NCBI GenBank assembly: GCA_950106755.1
Contig: OX467088.1
Location: forward strand, 3,642,001 to 3,706,000
Reading direction: 5' to 3'
From: Climacium dendroides
Taxonomy: Eukaryota; Streptophyta; Bryopsida; Hypnales; Climaciaceae
DNA: 64,000 bases
Part shown: piece after piece, positions 39,994-53,800 of the stretch
Layout of the letters: the number at the start of each line of letters is the position of its first letter
How positions within the stretch are numbered: the first letter of the stretch is position 1
Position numbers and translations under genes: made by a program
Notes under the pieces: model-generated
The model's input: only the letters and a program-made list of their open reading frames with translations
The model's database searches: none
What the model was told of the DNA's origin: nothing

Positions 39994-40299
39994 GGTGAGA
40001 ATTTCGCTTTGGGGATTGGAGCTTTGGGTGCATTTTGGCTGGGGAGGTGAGGGTTTAGGGTTTAGACTTGATGTCTGATATCAGCAAATTCTTTGACGGT
40101 CTTGTTGAAACTGGATACTATTGTTTCAAGCTTATCAATTGGGAACATCTCGCTTGGGGGAATCCAGCATCATACATGTACGGGGTGTGGATTCTAGGAG
40201 GTCCCTTTTTAATCCCAGCCTTGCACATTAATGCTTGTCTAATTCGTGGGAGGCCTAGTCTGGATGGATTTTTTACTTTCATGTATTTTGCAGTGTATA

Positions 40300-43200
40300 A
40301 TGGAACCGACAGATGCCGAGGAAGGCTCGGAACCCTCCGTTTTCGCATTGTTGCAATCCAAGCGTGAGCCTGTCTCTGCAGCAGCAAGCAAAGGGAAGTT
40401 CATCCCTAAAGTGAAGGCCCGGTCAGGAGCGCGTGCTGCTACGTATCTTTCAGCGGGAACCGTTCCTCTGTTAAAAGTGAAAACTGAGCCCAATGTTGTC
40501 AAAGCAGAACCTATGGACGGTGTTCCCAATACTCTACATGTTGGAGGAGGTTGAAGTTCCTTTCAGCGTTGTAGAATCGGAAGGTCTCATATTAAGATGT
40601 GATTGCAGTTGTACGTTCTGCAATACCCATTGCGACCACATTGGAGACCGTACAACTTGGAGGAACGGTGCCAAGAGGTGCACAGCTCTAAACTTCTTCT
40701 GGTGTTTCTCAATGGTTACGTTTGGGTATTGATGCAAGGTGACCGTTTTAGTTCATTAATGATATTCTTGCAACTTTATTTAATGACTTGGAGATTCAAT
40801 TTTAGAGCTTGATGATGTTAGGATTTCATGATAATTTCTAGATATTTATTGTTTCAATTTGTTGGAAATAGCTGTGATTTTCCGCAGTTCTGGGTTGTGT
40901 CGAAAAGTTGGTGACTCGGCTTTGAAGTTCTTGTTTTCCAGGTGCGGATTAAACCGCAGCTGTCCAAATTTGAAGTGGATCTTGTTATTGACACCGACAG
41001 TGAAAACTATGACCATGATCGGGCAGAGCATCTGCAGATTTCGACGCAGGTTGGTCATTTTCAATGTTGGGAGTTTGAATTCAAATATTGAAACTGTGGA
41101 AACACTTTGCGGGTAGGTAGGTCAGATGTATTGCTGTGCTGCGTGTGAAGTTACGGATATCATTTGTTGAATTTTAATATGATGATGCAGTCTTTTGTGT
41201 GTTTTGTCTGCTCTGCTCGATTTCTTCTAGCTTTTGTAGTAATAACAGTAATACTAAAAATAACAACCAAAACAACCATAACAACCATAACAAGAACAGT
41301 AATAATAAGAATGCTCTCTCGCAATCATCGTTATCTGTACTTCTGTGAATGTGCAAGCGGTTTCTTATACTGCTGCCGTTATTTAGCTAGCGGCAATTCT
41401 CATGACAAAATGATGGTGCATATCTTTACGGCAGACAGACTCTTGCTTCCTCAAAAGTTGCAATGAACACTAGCTATGCCATTGGAATATTGCGGCGAAA
41501 CGAGGTCAGGATATCATTCCGCTCATACTGCATCTATTTTATAACCATGCTCAGTGGATACGTGCTATATTTCTTGGTTGTTGGCAGTGGCCATTTTTAG
41601 TATAGTTTTCTGCTAGCATGTCTGGTGTAAAGTTGGTTACCTTGGGCAATAACAAGAAAAGCATAGTTTTTCTAAGATTTTTGCCAGGTGTCTTCTAAAC
41701 TTCACGTTCTATTTGCTGCTGAATTATTTTGTGGCACATTGAACAGTTGTACTTGAATCCAGTTCAAGCTGTAGTACAATTTCGGCCCTCCATGAAATAC
41801 ATCGATGACCATGATGCAGTAAAAAAGAAGAATAACAAAGATGCTGGAATAACCGATGGCGATGATGAGGAAATGTTTGATGCTGAACCTGTCGAGTCGA
41901 AATCAGAGCTAACCCTTCTCCAGGTAGGGTTCCTTTGTAAAATCGTCTCAGAGCTCCGTCCTTTGGGTTCTCTTTCCATCATCTAACTTTCTTTTAATGT
42001 CAGATAGTATTTGACCTTGTTCAGTAACTAGAAATCACATGTGTCTGAAAGTCGTCACGATCTATTGTTGTGGTTGCACTGTTGATGATCTTAACTGATG
42101 AGCTGGTGGCAGATGTACCTAGCTAGGAAATGCTGTAACGTCGTTCTATTGGAAAGAAATGTTCTGGAAAGTAAATGAGACTGCTCTTATTTAATGACTT
42201 GGTCATATTTCCAGAACAAACAACGATTTTATATATGATGTTGTACTACATTGTTTTCAGAAATCTGCCAAATCTTTATCTTTTAATTTTGTTGCAGTAG
42301 TTGCAATAATTGGCAAGCTTCAGTGTGATTGGTCTGTGTCATGGGAAATCAGGTTAATGTTCGGAGGCGGGAGACTGAGCGTCAAGAAGCAAACCGGCTG
42401 CAGTCTCATGCCTATTTGAAACAACTAGAAGAAGCAGAGGTGAGTTATGCGACAGAAGCGACCTATTCTGGCTGCAATTCTACCCTCTGTTGGCAACATA
42501 TTCTTATCTAGTCTGTCAGCTGTAGTTATTTATTCTCATCCTGTATCCTTCAAATATCAGAAGAAAGCATGATGTTTTGGAAACATCGTAGCCAATATCA
42601 TATTTCCTCACTAACACTTAAGTGTGGTTTTATTCTGAAGCCTTGGATTCCTCTTGAACCCCACGGAACAGATAGTCCGGTCACTGAGGGCATCCGTCAG
42701 AAGATGGTTGCCAAAACTCAAGATCGTATGAACTTCAACATGACCCCGTGAGTGTTTGTTTCTCTGTGAATCACTTCAATATCGTGTAGCATAAGTTAGA
42801 TGATTGGCCACTTCTCTTTACATCGATTGCATTCAAAGTCTTACAAGTTCAGCACCGTACTTGATAGTGCTCTTTGACCTGGAGGAATGCCTACCTTAGC
42901 ACCTTGGTACCAGGGCGAGCCAGCATAAACACTGCAGAGTTTCTTAAAGGGGGGCATACAGGCAGTGTTGGTATCTCTAGAAGGTAAGCAGCTTTACCAA
43001 ATCACATGACAGAGAGTTCATCCTAGGTTTTGGAGCAGAAGAACCACGAGGCCTAAAACTTGATCGCCAAATTTTATGTAGTGGCTGTTGTCTTTGAAAT
43101 CTGCCCAATATGTGAAATCCCCAGACGAGAAGTTTCACCTGTGCCAAACATGTAAACAGTCTTTGTACATCATTTTCTATTATTGGATATTTTAAACATT

Positions 43201-45371
43201 TCTTAGCTTGATTTCTTCCGGTTCTTGCAAGCTCGAATATATTCTAACTTATGCTTTATTTGCAGCCAGTTGGAGGTGCTTAATTTGCCAGATAGGGTTA
43301 AAAAGGTATTTGAAGAAGTAAGTTGTACTGAACCTTGTTGGAGATATGAAATCTGCTGACTCTTGTGTATCTTTAAATCATATGATATTTGCTGCCCCTG
43401 TCTTGTTTTGTGAGTTGGAGGTTCTTTCGCTTTTGTGGTCAATCCATTTGTATCTATTGGTTAAAAATTAAGATAGTGTTGGTTGCTGTGAACAGGGCCT
43501 GAAACAAGTGCTTCAGTTTGAGAGGTTATTGAAGATTGTGAGTTGTAGTGAGGAAGAATTGCTAGCCGTTCTCGGTGACTTTGCTGTTCTAGTTCAGGGT
43601 TGTTGGGTGTCCGGAAGCCATGTTCGTCCTCAGTACCGTGAACAAAGACCAGTGAGAGACTACATCCTTTTTCTCTTTAGCAAAAACCGAGTGGTGAAGC
43701 ACGAGCAACTTCGAGGACTTACTTTGAACAAGGAGACTCTACGGGAGATCATGGTACCAATAGCAGTGCAGCGGGCTACTGTTGGCTGGGAATTTCAGGT
43801 CAGAAATCAAATGAACGTCTAATCTTGAAGCAGATGTGCTTTTTTAGTTCACTACAATTCCAAAATCGAAAGCAACTAAGGTAGTCATCGTATGATACTA
43901 GTCTTGTTAAGAATAAAATGCCATTGTGAAGCTCGTTAGAGTGGTCCCCCAGATTACCATCTAATATGCCTGTTGTAGTGAACTTCTATTTGTACCTGCC
44001 TTTCGTTGTAGCTATCAATTTATGTAACAGGCAAATGAAAATCTGTTCTCAGCTCTGTGATCGTTTTGCAGGAAGATACGGATAAATCATTCATTAAGAA
44101 ACATCAAGCGGTGGTCAAACAACAGACCACTCAGTGGGCAAGCGTAGAAGCACCTATAACAGGCGCTCTGATAGATATGAATCCTTATTTTCCCGAAGCA
44201 TATGGTTATGAGCCCACGCAAACTCCTGAAGAGAGAAAGAAACTTATTACCAAAAGTGGTAAACAAAGGAGTGGTTCATCAGCGTCTCATTTGTCCAAAT
44301 CGCCTTCTGGAAAACCTTCAGGAAGCAAAGCAGGATCAGGGTGTGAAGCTGGTGATGGAAGTGGTAAAAGTAGTGTTGTTAACGGTGACGCGTTTGGACA
44401 AGGAACAGTGTCTACTGAGACACGAATGGCATTACGAGGTGCTTTGAAGGAGATCTTTGCCAGGCACCATGTCTGCAGGTACTATGACTTGAATATGTTC
44501 CTGTCATTTTGCTCCCTCCATCGTCTGAATCTAAAGTTACTACACAGAAAACAAGAATTGGTACATTCTGAATCATTCCTGGTATTTTCCAGATAACTGT
44601 ACTGATGGTTTGCGGCTCCTTTCTTTTCTGACTAGTGCTAGTCCTACTTCTTTACTAATCTTCGGTTCGGATTTTGTAACAGTATGCCGATCATTGTTCA
44701 GAGCCTGCGAGACATGGCGATTGAGCGTACGGTCGCTAATTCCAATCCCAGGGCAGCAGCGACTGCAGTTGCTGCTGCAAAAGCAGCGAATGCTCCTGCT
44801 GCAGAACTTACTGCTGCAGTGAACAGAGTGGCCACCAGCCTTGGTGGTGTTTACTTTATTACGTCATTGGGCAATCCTAGCCTTGATCCATTCAGGTGCG
44901 ACGTTCCGTCTTATAGCAGTGCGCGCTGCTTTGGTCATGTGTCCATGTCTGGCCGTAACTTTGAGAATTGGATTTTTCCAACTTCTGCGTATATATATCC
45001 GTGAAGATTTGTTAGAGCTTAACGCTTGTTTATATCTCATTCTGGACATTTTTCAGGGATGTTGTCATCGCACTCCTGCGGAAGATGGGTCCACATACTG
45101 GACTTCGAAAAAACGACATTATGCTGGCAGTTAGGTCCACAGGGAGGGATGCTCCGCTAGCTATTTCCCTGAAGGTAAACGCCGCACGCAAATGGGATCC
45201 ATCGGGCAGTCGTCATTCTCTCTTGTAATGTCTCAACCCGACTCTCCCCTGGTATGGACTCTGCAGCAAATTGCTTACCCATTTTCATTCATTTTGCAGG
45301 TGATGAAAGAGCTTTGCTACACGAGGGGCGGAGTTTGGGTCCTTAAGCCTGGAGATGGCCGTCCTTCATAG
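40300..45371 (+). CDS. RPC5: RNA polymerase III subunit RPC5 (POLR3E / Sin-like)
   Basis: This is a subunit of nuclear RNA polymerase III, pairing with RPC4 in the TFIIF-like subcomplex. Exons: 40300-40539, 40609-40677, 40942-41049, 41439-41504, 41747-41923, 42353-42439, 42641-42747, 43266-43317, 43496-43798, 44072-44478, 44683-44895, 45057-45174, 45300-45371, giving 672 residues with consistent phases. Family landmarks are LYVLQYPLRPHWRPYNLEER, an acidic strand DLVIDTDSENYDHDRAEH, the dimerisation-domain end NTSYAIGILRRNE and LYLNPVQAVVQFRPSMKYID, then WIPLEPHG. Winged-helix-like segments follow: LKIVSCSEEELLAVLGDFAV, RDYILFLFSKNRVVKHEQL, and a C-terminal GGVWVLKPGDGR. A Ser/Gly/Lys-rich linker (residues encoded near 44250-44400) and an Ala-rich stretch separate the last domains. 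The end of the first coding exon is the least certain boundary. It lies downstream of the RRM relic. Confidence 0.88.
41238..41312. repeat. AAC/ATA-rich microsatellite in an RPC5 intron
   Basis: Imperfect repeats of 'aacaaccat' and 'aataac' lie within the intron 41050-41438. They are non-coding. Confidence 0.7.
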
Positions 45372-47205
45372 TTGGACAGTGGTACCTATTTTTTGGATTG
45401 ATTCTTTGTGGCGTTCTTATATTGGGAAACCGAGATGTGTTTATAGAAAGCCTATTTGGCACGTTTAAATTGTTTCTGCCGTTTCTTTATCGTTTCTTTA
45501 CCTTTGATGGTCGTCATTTTGAGTTTTGCTTTGTCAAATTCTCAGTCATGGATTCATTTTTCATTTTTTATGAAGTGGCAAAGTGCAGATATAAAATATT
45601 ATAGGGGTGCTCCAAATTTCAACATTCATCCACATATTGAATAGAAAATATCATGTTAGCATATATCACTGCACATATCCATAATTCTGTTTTCATCCAC
45701 AATTTGACGATTTCATCTAAGATTTTTTTTTACTTTAAAGTTTCCTAGAAGAACAGGACACCTAACAAGACACCTAGGGAATGACCCCAAATACATGATT
45801 TTTTCAATAAATGAGAGTTGGGTCACAATCAATGTATAAGGTGACAATTAATTGAGTGATTAGTGACCTCAATACATTAGGAACTTCCAACTTTTAGTTT
45901 AGATTCTTTGCAAGAATTGACTTTTTTAAACCTTCCACATTAGGAAATACTATGACTATTTTAGGTGAGTAAGATGAGCATTATGGATACAAATTTTGTT
46001 GGTTTGAGTTTATAATTTTTTGTCAAGAGGCTCTTTTGGGCAGCACACTTCAAAAAATCATAACAAATTGATACTTTGTTGAAAAAAAAAATCATTTCAA
46101 TTGCTCTCATCATTTCTCACACTTGTCTTTATGTGGAAAAAAAAATTTAATTTTTAAAAATTCAACAATGACATAAGGTAAACTAGCCTATAGGAGGCCA
46201 ACTATCTAATATAGTTATCTAAAAACCCTCCCCATGAGAGTCTTACATCAACCCATGGCAGATTTTTTCTAACAAATGGAATTTAAACTACATTAGGGTG
46301 ATTTGTTGCCATATCAATGTTTTGGGAGATGGTCATGAAGTTACTAATGACTATCATAGGATACTTACACCTTTCTAGTGTAAACTTGTCATAAAAGTTA
46401 TTTTTTATTCTTTCTCTTGGAAGTCCAGATTGAGTTCATTATGGACTATATTAGGCATACTCATGTTGATTATGGGCATATGGCTGCCCTGAATTAGTAT
46501 TATTTCTTATCATTATCACTCAATCTACGGGTTGTTATGGAACTTTGCTTTATTAAATGAAATAAAATTGATGCAATCATCAAAAAAATAAATTTGGGAC
46601 CACCTTTGGTGTTTCTTAAGTCTTCTATAGTAGTGAAAATTAACCCTTTTATCACTAACTTCTAATTTCATACCACACCAAGCAATGTGTGTGTCATAAC
46701 CAAGCAATGTGTGTGTCATAGGCTGCTTTACCTTGAGGGCAAACTCCTAATTTGGACCGCAGTGGGTTGTTTTACCTTACATGCCAATCTCTCACTGCTT
46801 GCGTCTACACAACGAAAAACAAACAGAAAAAAAAACTATTTTCATTTTTTGGCTGCTAGGCAAAGCAGATGAATTTTGCACCATAGATGAAAAGCTGAAG
46901 TTTTTCAAGTACCTTGAATAGTTTCTGCTCACTGGCCGGATATCTATTTCTCAAAGAAAAATCATACTCCGTAATAAAATTATTAATTGGCACAAATCAT
47001 CATTCAATTTAGTTGACGCTTTGGCACTTTTATTTGCAATTCAAAATTCTTTGCTTGAATTACTTTTAGTTCTTTTTCCTTCAAACCTGAAAAGAAGGGC
47101 AGGACAGATGAAAGAGGAGTCTATCTGTCCAGCCATGTTTGAGCAGGGGGAAAGAGAAAACATGAATGGTCCAACAGTGTCGTGTGATACTACGGACCGA
47201 CTGAC
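45372..47205. other. Convergent spacer between RPC5 and PGS1
   Basis: This AT-rich region lies between the 3' ends of two converging genes. It contains a 22-bp tandem doublet at 46677-46721 ('accaagcaatgtgtgtgtca' twice). No gene is seen. Confidence 0.5.
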
Positions 47206-50200
47206 TTACAACCACGGTTTCACGAAGTCCACGGCAAGCGAGGCGAGCCGGCCTGCCTGTCGGTCAGGTCCGCAAAAGAGACTGGAGGTGACTTTGGACG
47301 CGCGCACAAACAAGTCATCCCGCTCGCGCTCCAGCTGCTGCTGCAGGCGTGGCGACATTGTGAAGAGCAAGAGCTGCGCCTCCAAGTCTCGGTCCCGGGA
47401 CCGATACCCCCAGTTGGAGCTCCCCACCAGGGATACACTGGGCCCGTCCTCGGCCCCCGACAGGCTGCACCACAACCCCTTGGCATGAAACGTCCAACCC
47501 AGCCTTTCATACTCGTGGATACTCAGCCCCCTGCTCGTCGCCTGTGTTCTCTCCTTGTCGTTCCTGTCCATGACCAGGGCTCGGTTGTGTAGACGCTGCT
47601 CCAGCAGAGAATAGGCTAGCGGGATGAACCCTGAGATTCCGGAGGAGCCGTAGAACCCATTTGCCTGCAGAACAGGGCAGGACAGGGCAGGGCAAAGCTG
47701 GATTGTGAATGGTAACTGCAGCAGCAAAGCGTCTGACTTCATACTCTTACAGACCTAGGATTCGTGGTTTTAGAAGAATCCATTGGATTGGTCACAATGG
47801 GAAAATGATAGAATCCGGATGGGACCTACTTTTATATCACCAGACTCAGTGAAGAACACGGCTTGTGTGGGTCAAATTGCACAAATGAAAGCTTCCGTAC
47901 GTCCTACTCAAAGCTGCCAAGAAAAAACATGAGGCCCAATCCTGGGCGTTTAAGGCTAATTACGCCATGCATGGGATCAGTAAATCAAGGTATTGGATTT
48001 CAAAAACTTCAGGAAAGTGAGAGCTGCCTGACCTAGGCAGAGCAGGTTGTACTAGAGAGCAAATTTCTATTTGCTTCTATAAATGAATGCAAGCAAGCAG
48101 GCAGCAGTCTTCGACCTGTCAATACTAGAAAAATCGTCAAGAGGAATTCTAGAACAACCCTGCCAATTGTAAAGCTACTGAAGGAAGTTTCTAACGTAAA
48201 CCACGCCAATTGTAGCAGGGCTAGGTTTTCTAGAGTACCTTTGGGGGCGAATTCTCTAATACCCAATAGAAAAGGCTCCGCAAGAAGATTTGAATTAATA
48301 AGGAAAGGGCAGAAGATTACCTTCGGGGATCCAGTGAGAATATGCACAGATTTGTCGCGAGCCGCTTCCAGAATGGCCTCCTCATATGCAGGTGTCAAGT
48401 TGAAGTAGGGCGAGGACAAATGCAGGTCAGCACCACTGGGGAGCTGCTTCAGCAGCCACAACAAGGCCTGCTCATCTTGCCGGATGCCAAGAGGTCCCAT
48501 TTGCACTGTGGGAAACACCCACGTGTCCACCCCTTCCACGGTGTCCGCCGACAACGACGGCGACGTCAAGTCCTTCACAGAATCATACATCTCGGAACAG
48601 AACAAGTCGGACTCCGTCACGGGATCCAAGTACGCAGACCGTGGCTGGAGCTCGCCCGTGGCATCCAGAGTGTACGAGTACAACGCCACCGTGTTGATCA
48701 AGGAGCAGAAATGGGAGGCCAGGTTCTTGCAGTCGGGAAAGCAGAGGTACCTGTCAACAAGCATTTTATAAGCGAGGGACCTTGACAAAATAGGCCCGTC
48801 TTGGCTCATAATAAATACTCAATAAACTAAAAAGAAGTTGTAGCAAGACAGTCAAATTTAACGAAAATAAGGAAATAAATTAAAAAATCGAATTTGGACC
48901 AAGAGATCTACTGTAATTACTCAGATTGATGAAATGTCTATGAAACCTATGGTTTATAAATGAATGTTTTTCAACAAGCATCTTGTTGCTCTTATCTCAA
49001 AAGAAATCCCTTGTTACATCCTCAAATGAAATGCTCATCGATAAATATCCTACATTATTTATTGATTCATTGTCTAAGATTCTGGAGCTCAGCAACATCA
49101 AATAAGGTCTCATTGCATTCATCTTTTCAATTAAACCTTTCCACCAAGAGCACTTTCATTGTCAAAATAAGACTCACGAAGCTTAGGAAGAAGAAACAAG
49201 CACTTGTGCTACAAGAGGCTGTTCCTGTCGCTACTCCTACTCAACCTCCTCCCATTCATTTTCGATGCAGCTATTGTCACCTTCACTTTAGATGTAAGCA
49301 AGTAAGTAGCTTTTGTCGATGCAAGGACTCCTAATACTCGTCCCCTTAAGGTCCAGAGCCATCAATTCAATCAATTGCTTACAACAAATCAATGACGCGA
49401 TCGTTCAGTACCTGTCTTGGCGCACCGTGAAGTAGGAGGTGCTCATGTTGGCGCCCGTCATGATGACGTTGTCGTCGAACACAAAGGCTTTGAGGTGGCA
49501 GACTCCGACGATCTCTTGCACCCTTGCAGGGAGGAGCCTTTTCAGCCCTTGGCTCAGCATGGGCGTGTGGTACAGCGCCACTCGCACAGGCTCCTTGGGC
49601 CGGTCCCAGGTGCTGGCCTTTCGCCAGGGCGCTTGGTCGGAGAGCAGGATGTTGGACAGCATGGCCCCGCTGGAAGGGTACATGTCGGAGGCCTCGGGGG
49701 AGGGCCGCGTGGTGCGCAACGCATCGCACAGAATGGTCACCTGCAGGTGGGGTTTCCTCGCGAGCGAATCTGCAATGACATCCAGCTGCCGTTACTGACC
49801 TTAAGAGCTGTTCTGTGCTTCCTCATCGTGAAGAAAGCCTGGGCTAAGATTATATATAAAAAGTAAACAAGGTAGCAGGAGAAGATAAGAATTCTTCAGT
49901 CCTGAAGTCGTACAGCACCTTGCAAGAGAGAATGTGCATCTATATTCATGCAAAGATTCAAGAATTATAGACATAATACAGGAAAACGAGAAGTTCTTTA
50001 GTGTGTCCAATATGGGTTCCATGTGGACTCTATACTTAAACAAAGGTCGTATTTAAATGATATTGAAATTGGCATTGGAATACATACATCTTCAATGATA
50101 TTATTAGTTCCACGGTAGCTACGCCCCAGTTCATTGAATCTATTATTCTATATAATATCAGCAATTGTAAATTAGAAATGGAATCAAGTGATGTAGGTCT

Positions 50201-50895
50201 CATCTCTTGAGGAGTGATGAGGTGCAAATCTGGATTCCATAGCAATTCCACGTTGATTCAAGCAGCTTCGACTTTCATGATGCATTGGGATGGGATAGGA
50301 TGGGATGGGACGGGATGCCAAACCCAAGCGGTCCATCTGGAAGCTACAGGCAACATAATTTCACTCCATGCAGTCTGAATCCATGAACTCTACAATGACG
50401 AAGCGTGATCAATTATACGGAAGGTGCTTTGACGTGCGGCATCAACTAAGTATCCATTCTCCTACATTTTGCCTCGCTTCCCCACTCCATGCATGGCTGC
50501 CAGTCTCTTACGTAGTATGGAGTGTAGGCAAGACAGACAGTCAGGAAGGGGGGAGAAGAACCAACCAGCTCTTGCTCCAGCGTGCCCGTGCCGATGTAGA
50601 GCGAGGCAATGACGATCCTTGACCGCGCGTTGCGCACGCCTTGCAGCAGCACATTGTAGAACTGCGACGGCGTTTCCAGAATCTCCACGCTGTCGCCTTG
50701 GACCGGGAAGCCGCGGGCATGCTTCGTCATCCCGCCCACCAGTGACTGGAGCACCTCCGTCTCAGAAGGCTGCACGGCTGCGCGCGTCCAGCCCGTGCCC
50801 GTCTCCATGTGCCGCACGACTCGGCCGAACTCGCCGCGAATCAAACCTCGCCAGCCCAACCTCCAAAACCCCGATCGAATCGCCATTCTCTTCAT
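47206..50895 (-). CDS. PGS1: Phosphatidylglycerophosphate synthase, phospholipase-D superfamily type, mitochondrial
   Basis: The enzyme joins CDP-diacylglycerol and glycerol-3-phosphate to give phosphatidylglycerophosphate, the committed step toward phosphatidylglycerol and cardiolipin. Exons: 50895-50562, 49769-49412, 48750-48321, 47664-47206, giving 526 residues (523 from the alternative ATG at 50886); phases agree. The N-terminus is rich in Arg with few acidic residues (RSGFWRLGWRGLIRGEF), a probable mitochondrial presequence. Two PLD half-sites are visible: HLKAFVFDDNVIMTGANMS with HxKx4D, and TFHAKGLW followed by SLVGSSNWGYRSRDRDLEAQ. Other family blocks are IVIASLYIGTGTLEQELVDS, LYHTPMLSQGL, FTVRQDRY, TWVFPTVQMGPLGI and PYFNLTPAYEEAIL. 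Known angiosperm PGP synthases belong to the unrelated CDP-alcohol phosphotransferase family, so the presence of this animal/fungal type is notable. The first exon is GC-rich and adjoins a CpG-rich promoter. Confidence 0.92.
50283..50320. repeat. GGGAT-type short repeat in PGS1 intron 1
   Basis: A run of 'gggatggga', 'gggatagga' and 'gggacggga' variants lies within the first intron of PGS1. It is a simple sequence without other meaning that I can see. Confidence 0.7.
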
Positions 50896-53800
50896 GCTAC
50901 AAATCCACAAATCCCCGAATCCAAACTCCGAAATCCAACAATGAGTCGGTCACAAATGGGTCACGTATTGGTGCAATCCCCAAATCAGGAATGCGTCAGG
51001 CAGCCGACATCGTCATGCCCCCAAATCGGGTCCCGAAGCCAGAACCTCCGCAATGGCGAGCCAAATCTCATCTCGAAGGCTTTCGGCACTAAAACTCTAT
51101 TGCGTGTGAAAGAATGTCTCGCCAGGTCCGCACAATTAATTCGATCCAGTTTCGCATGGATTTGCACAGATTGTGAGGAGGCAGGGACTGCTGAAGAAGA
51201 AGCCGAGGTCTCAAGGGGCTTGTTGCAGAGAGACGGACGGAGGGTGTGGCTTTCCGTATCCGAGACTTGCCTTTGGACGAAGCCCTCACGAAACCCTGCT
51301 TTTTCGTCCTCATTCTCGTCCGTTAGTCGGAGGCAGTGTTCGGGAAACTTTTTGAATTTTACCGGTTAATTTCCTTTAGATCTCGTAAAAACAGAGTGTC
51401 CTGTGGCGTTGCCTGCCACAATCAAAACAAAAGTAAAAATAATTTTTTAATTTTTTTAGAACCAAAAATAACTCAAAAATCCATAACTTTCTCACCGTGA
51501 GTCGGAATCCCACAAAACCAAGCCTATGCACCCCTCTTCGTCAAGAGCTTTCCAATGGTACCAAAATTGTGATCAAAATATAAGAAAAAGTAATTTTCTA
51601 ATTTTTTAAAATACTTCAAAATTCAATAACTTTCACACCGTGAGTCCGAACGCCACGAAACCAAGCCCGTGCACCCCTCCTTGCCAAGGGCTTTCCCATG
51701 GTACCAAGATTGCGACCAAAATATAAGAAAAAGTAATTTTCTAATTTTTTAGAACCAAAAATAACTTGAAAATGCACAACTTTCACATCGTACGTCACAA
51801 GGCCATGGAACCAAGCCAGTGCACCCCTCCTTGCCAAGGGCTTTTTGATGGTACCAAGCATGCAATCGGGGGACGCACAGTCCGGGAGATTTCAATGTAA
51901 CAAACAAAACAAAACAAAACAAACATGCTGTCTTAATAGAAGAGATGGAACCGCTTTTTAAAGAACTGAATCCAGTTTATTAAAAATAAATCAATAGCCG
52001 GATAGTCACACTTTCTTCACTCCGCTTTTAATTAATGGAGAACTGGGATGTGGTGCTTCCCCATTGGCCGTCCGTATTCTATAGAGCTCCCATTCCCCTT
52101 TAACTGAACCAATCCATTCTCCTCCTCTAGTGCTGAAGAAATGGGCATTTGAAAGATTTCACGGATATCTATTGATCTTGTGATAAGGATTTTCACCCCT
52201 GCTTTGCTCATTTCACCATCATTTCTTACTTCATCATCATCATCGTGGCTCAAGAAACTATTGCTGCAAGCTTGTACTGTTGACAACCGAGCATTTTGGT
52301 GTATTACATTTCTTCATAAAATTGTGCTTTGTATATGCTAGCATCAAGAAACCTCCATCGCCAAACTCAAAAGGGTATGTACTTCTAAATATTGCTTCAT
52401 AGTGTTTTTTCCAAATCATCATTTCTAGAGAAGAATTTGATGTTCCAATGTTAACCTCACTTTAAAACCACATCCATTTTTATTGAAATAAATTACTATT
52501 TAAAGTTCTTCAAGTAACTATGCGATAAGAATTTCTACAAATGGAAATCATAGGAATTCAAACTTTTGAAAAATATTATACCTTGAACAAGCTCCAAGTG
52601 AATGAGCCAATAATGTGCAAAACCTAAAATTCAACTTTCATTCAAGCAAGATTCACTTCTGATATGAAGGCCACACAAGCCTGTCATGATTCACTCCTAA
52701 ACTCTAGCCACTATAATTGGCTCCTCAAACTATGCAAACTTATCCATTTAGTACAAGCATGTAAATCCATTCTTTGTTTTCTATTCTCAATGCTTCACAC
52801 ATCGAAAAGGGGTGTCAATGGGGAAACCACTGTGTATGAAGAAGGTGTGACTACCCCTAATGATCATGATAGTAAATGAATAATAATGTATTACAATTCA
52901 TATATTAAACCACAATTGAAGAGTTACAAGGCTAAATAAGGGTTGTATACTGTAATGGGACCCAAAGGGGCTCTTAAGGGTTAAAGTATAGATTCGTGAC
53001 CATGGAAATCATCCATTTTGGCATTGGTTTTAAAAAAATCCAAAAGTACTCATTGCAAATCAAGCTACTAAAGAAGACCTCATTATTTAACCAAAAAACG
53101 ATTGTAGTGTCATTTATGGATTAAATTTAATTAGTGACATAGAATTGATTTATTTGAATGAAAATTGTTGGAATGAATTCAACATTTGATGAGTTTGTTG
53201 TACCCATTTTTTTAGATTAAATTTTTTTTAAATATACAATTGAATTAAAAAGTCAACATGATCAAATTTTCACATACTCCTATTTCTATAGTTTATTAGA
53301 ATAAAATTCTAGTAGTGTCAAATCCATCTATTGCATACTAATATGACCTATGCAAATTCATTAATTAAAAATATATATTTTTATTTTATTTTAGACAATA
53401 GAGGTTTTAAAACTACTATTAACCAAAAATAGGTTGGTTGGGCTATTGAAGATTCATATTATTGCACAAATTATAATAGTGATTATAAATTTTTATGTAG
53501 TGGTTTCATTCAATTGTACTATCAAGTAATTGTACCTTTTGAGCCCAAGCAAAGAAATTGATAGTGGAAATATTCAAAAAATTTATGGAAATTATAGAAT
53601 TATAAAATTTAAAGCAATTATGAAATTATAGCTTGAATATATTCATCTATGGAGCCAAATTGCAAACAATTATTTGATTTGGTAAATATCACAATTCTTT
53701 GGTATATCTTGCATCCTAATATTGTTTCAATCTAGACTTTAAGCAGATTTGTACAAGACACAAGCATAAATACCATATACTAATTGGACTAATAAGTGTT

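Noticed and set aside
50619..51369. Long plus-strand frames over PGS1 exon 1 and its promoter
   Set aside because: They are antisense shadows of the GC-rich exon and leader and have no recognisable domain.
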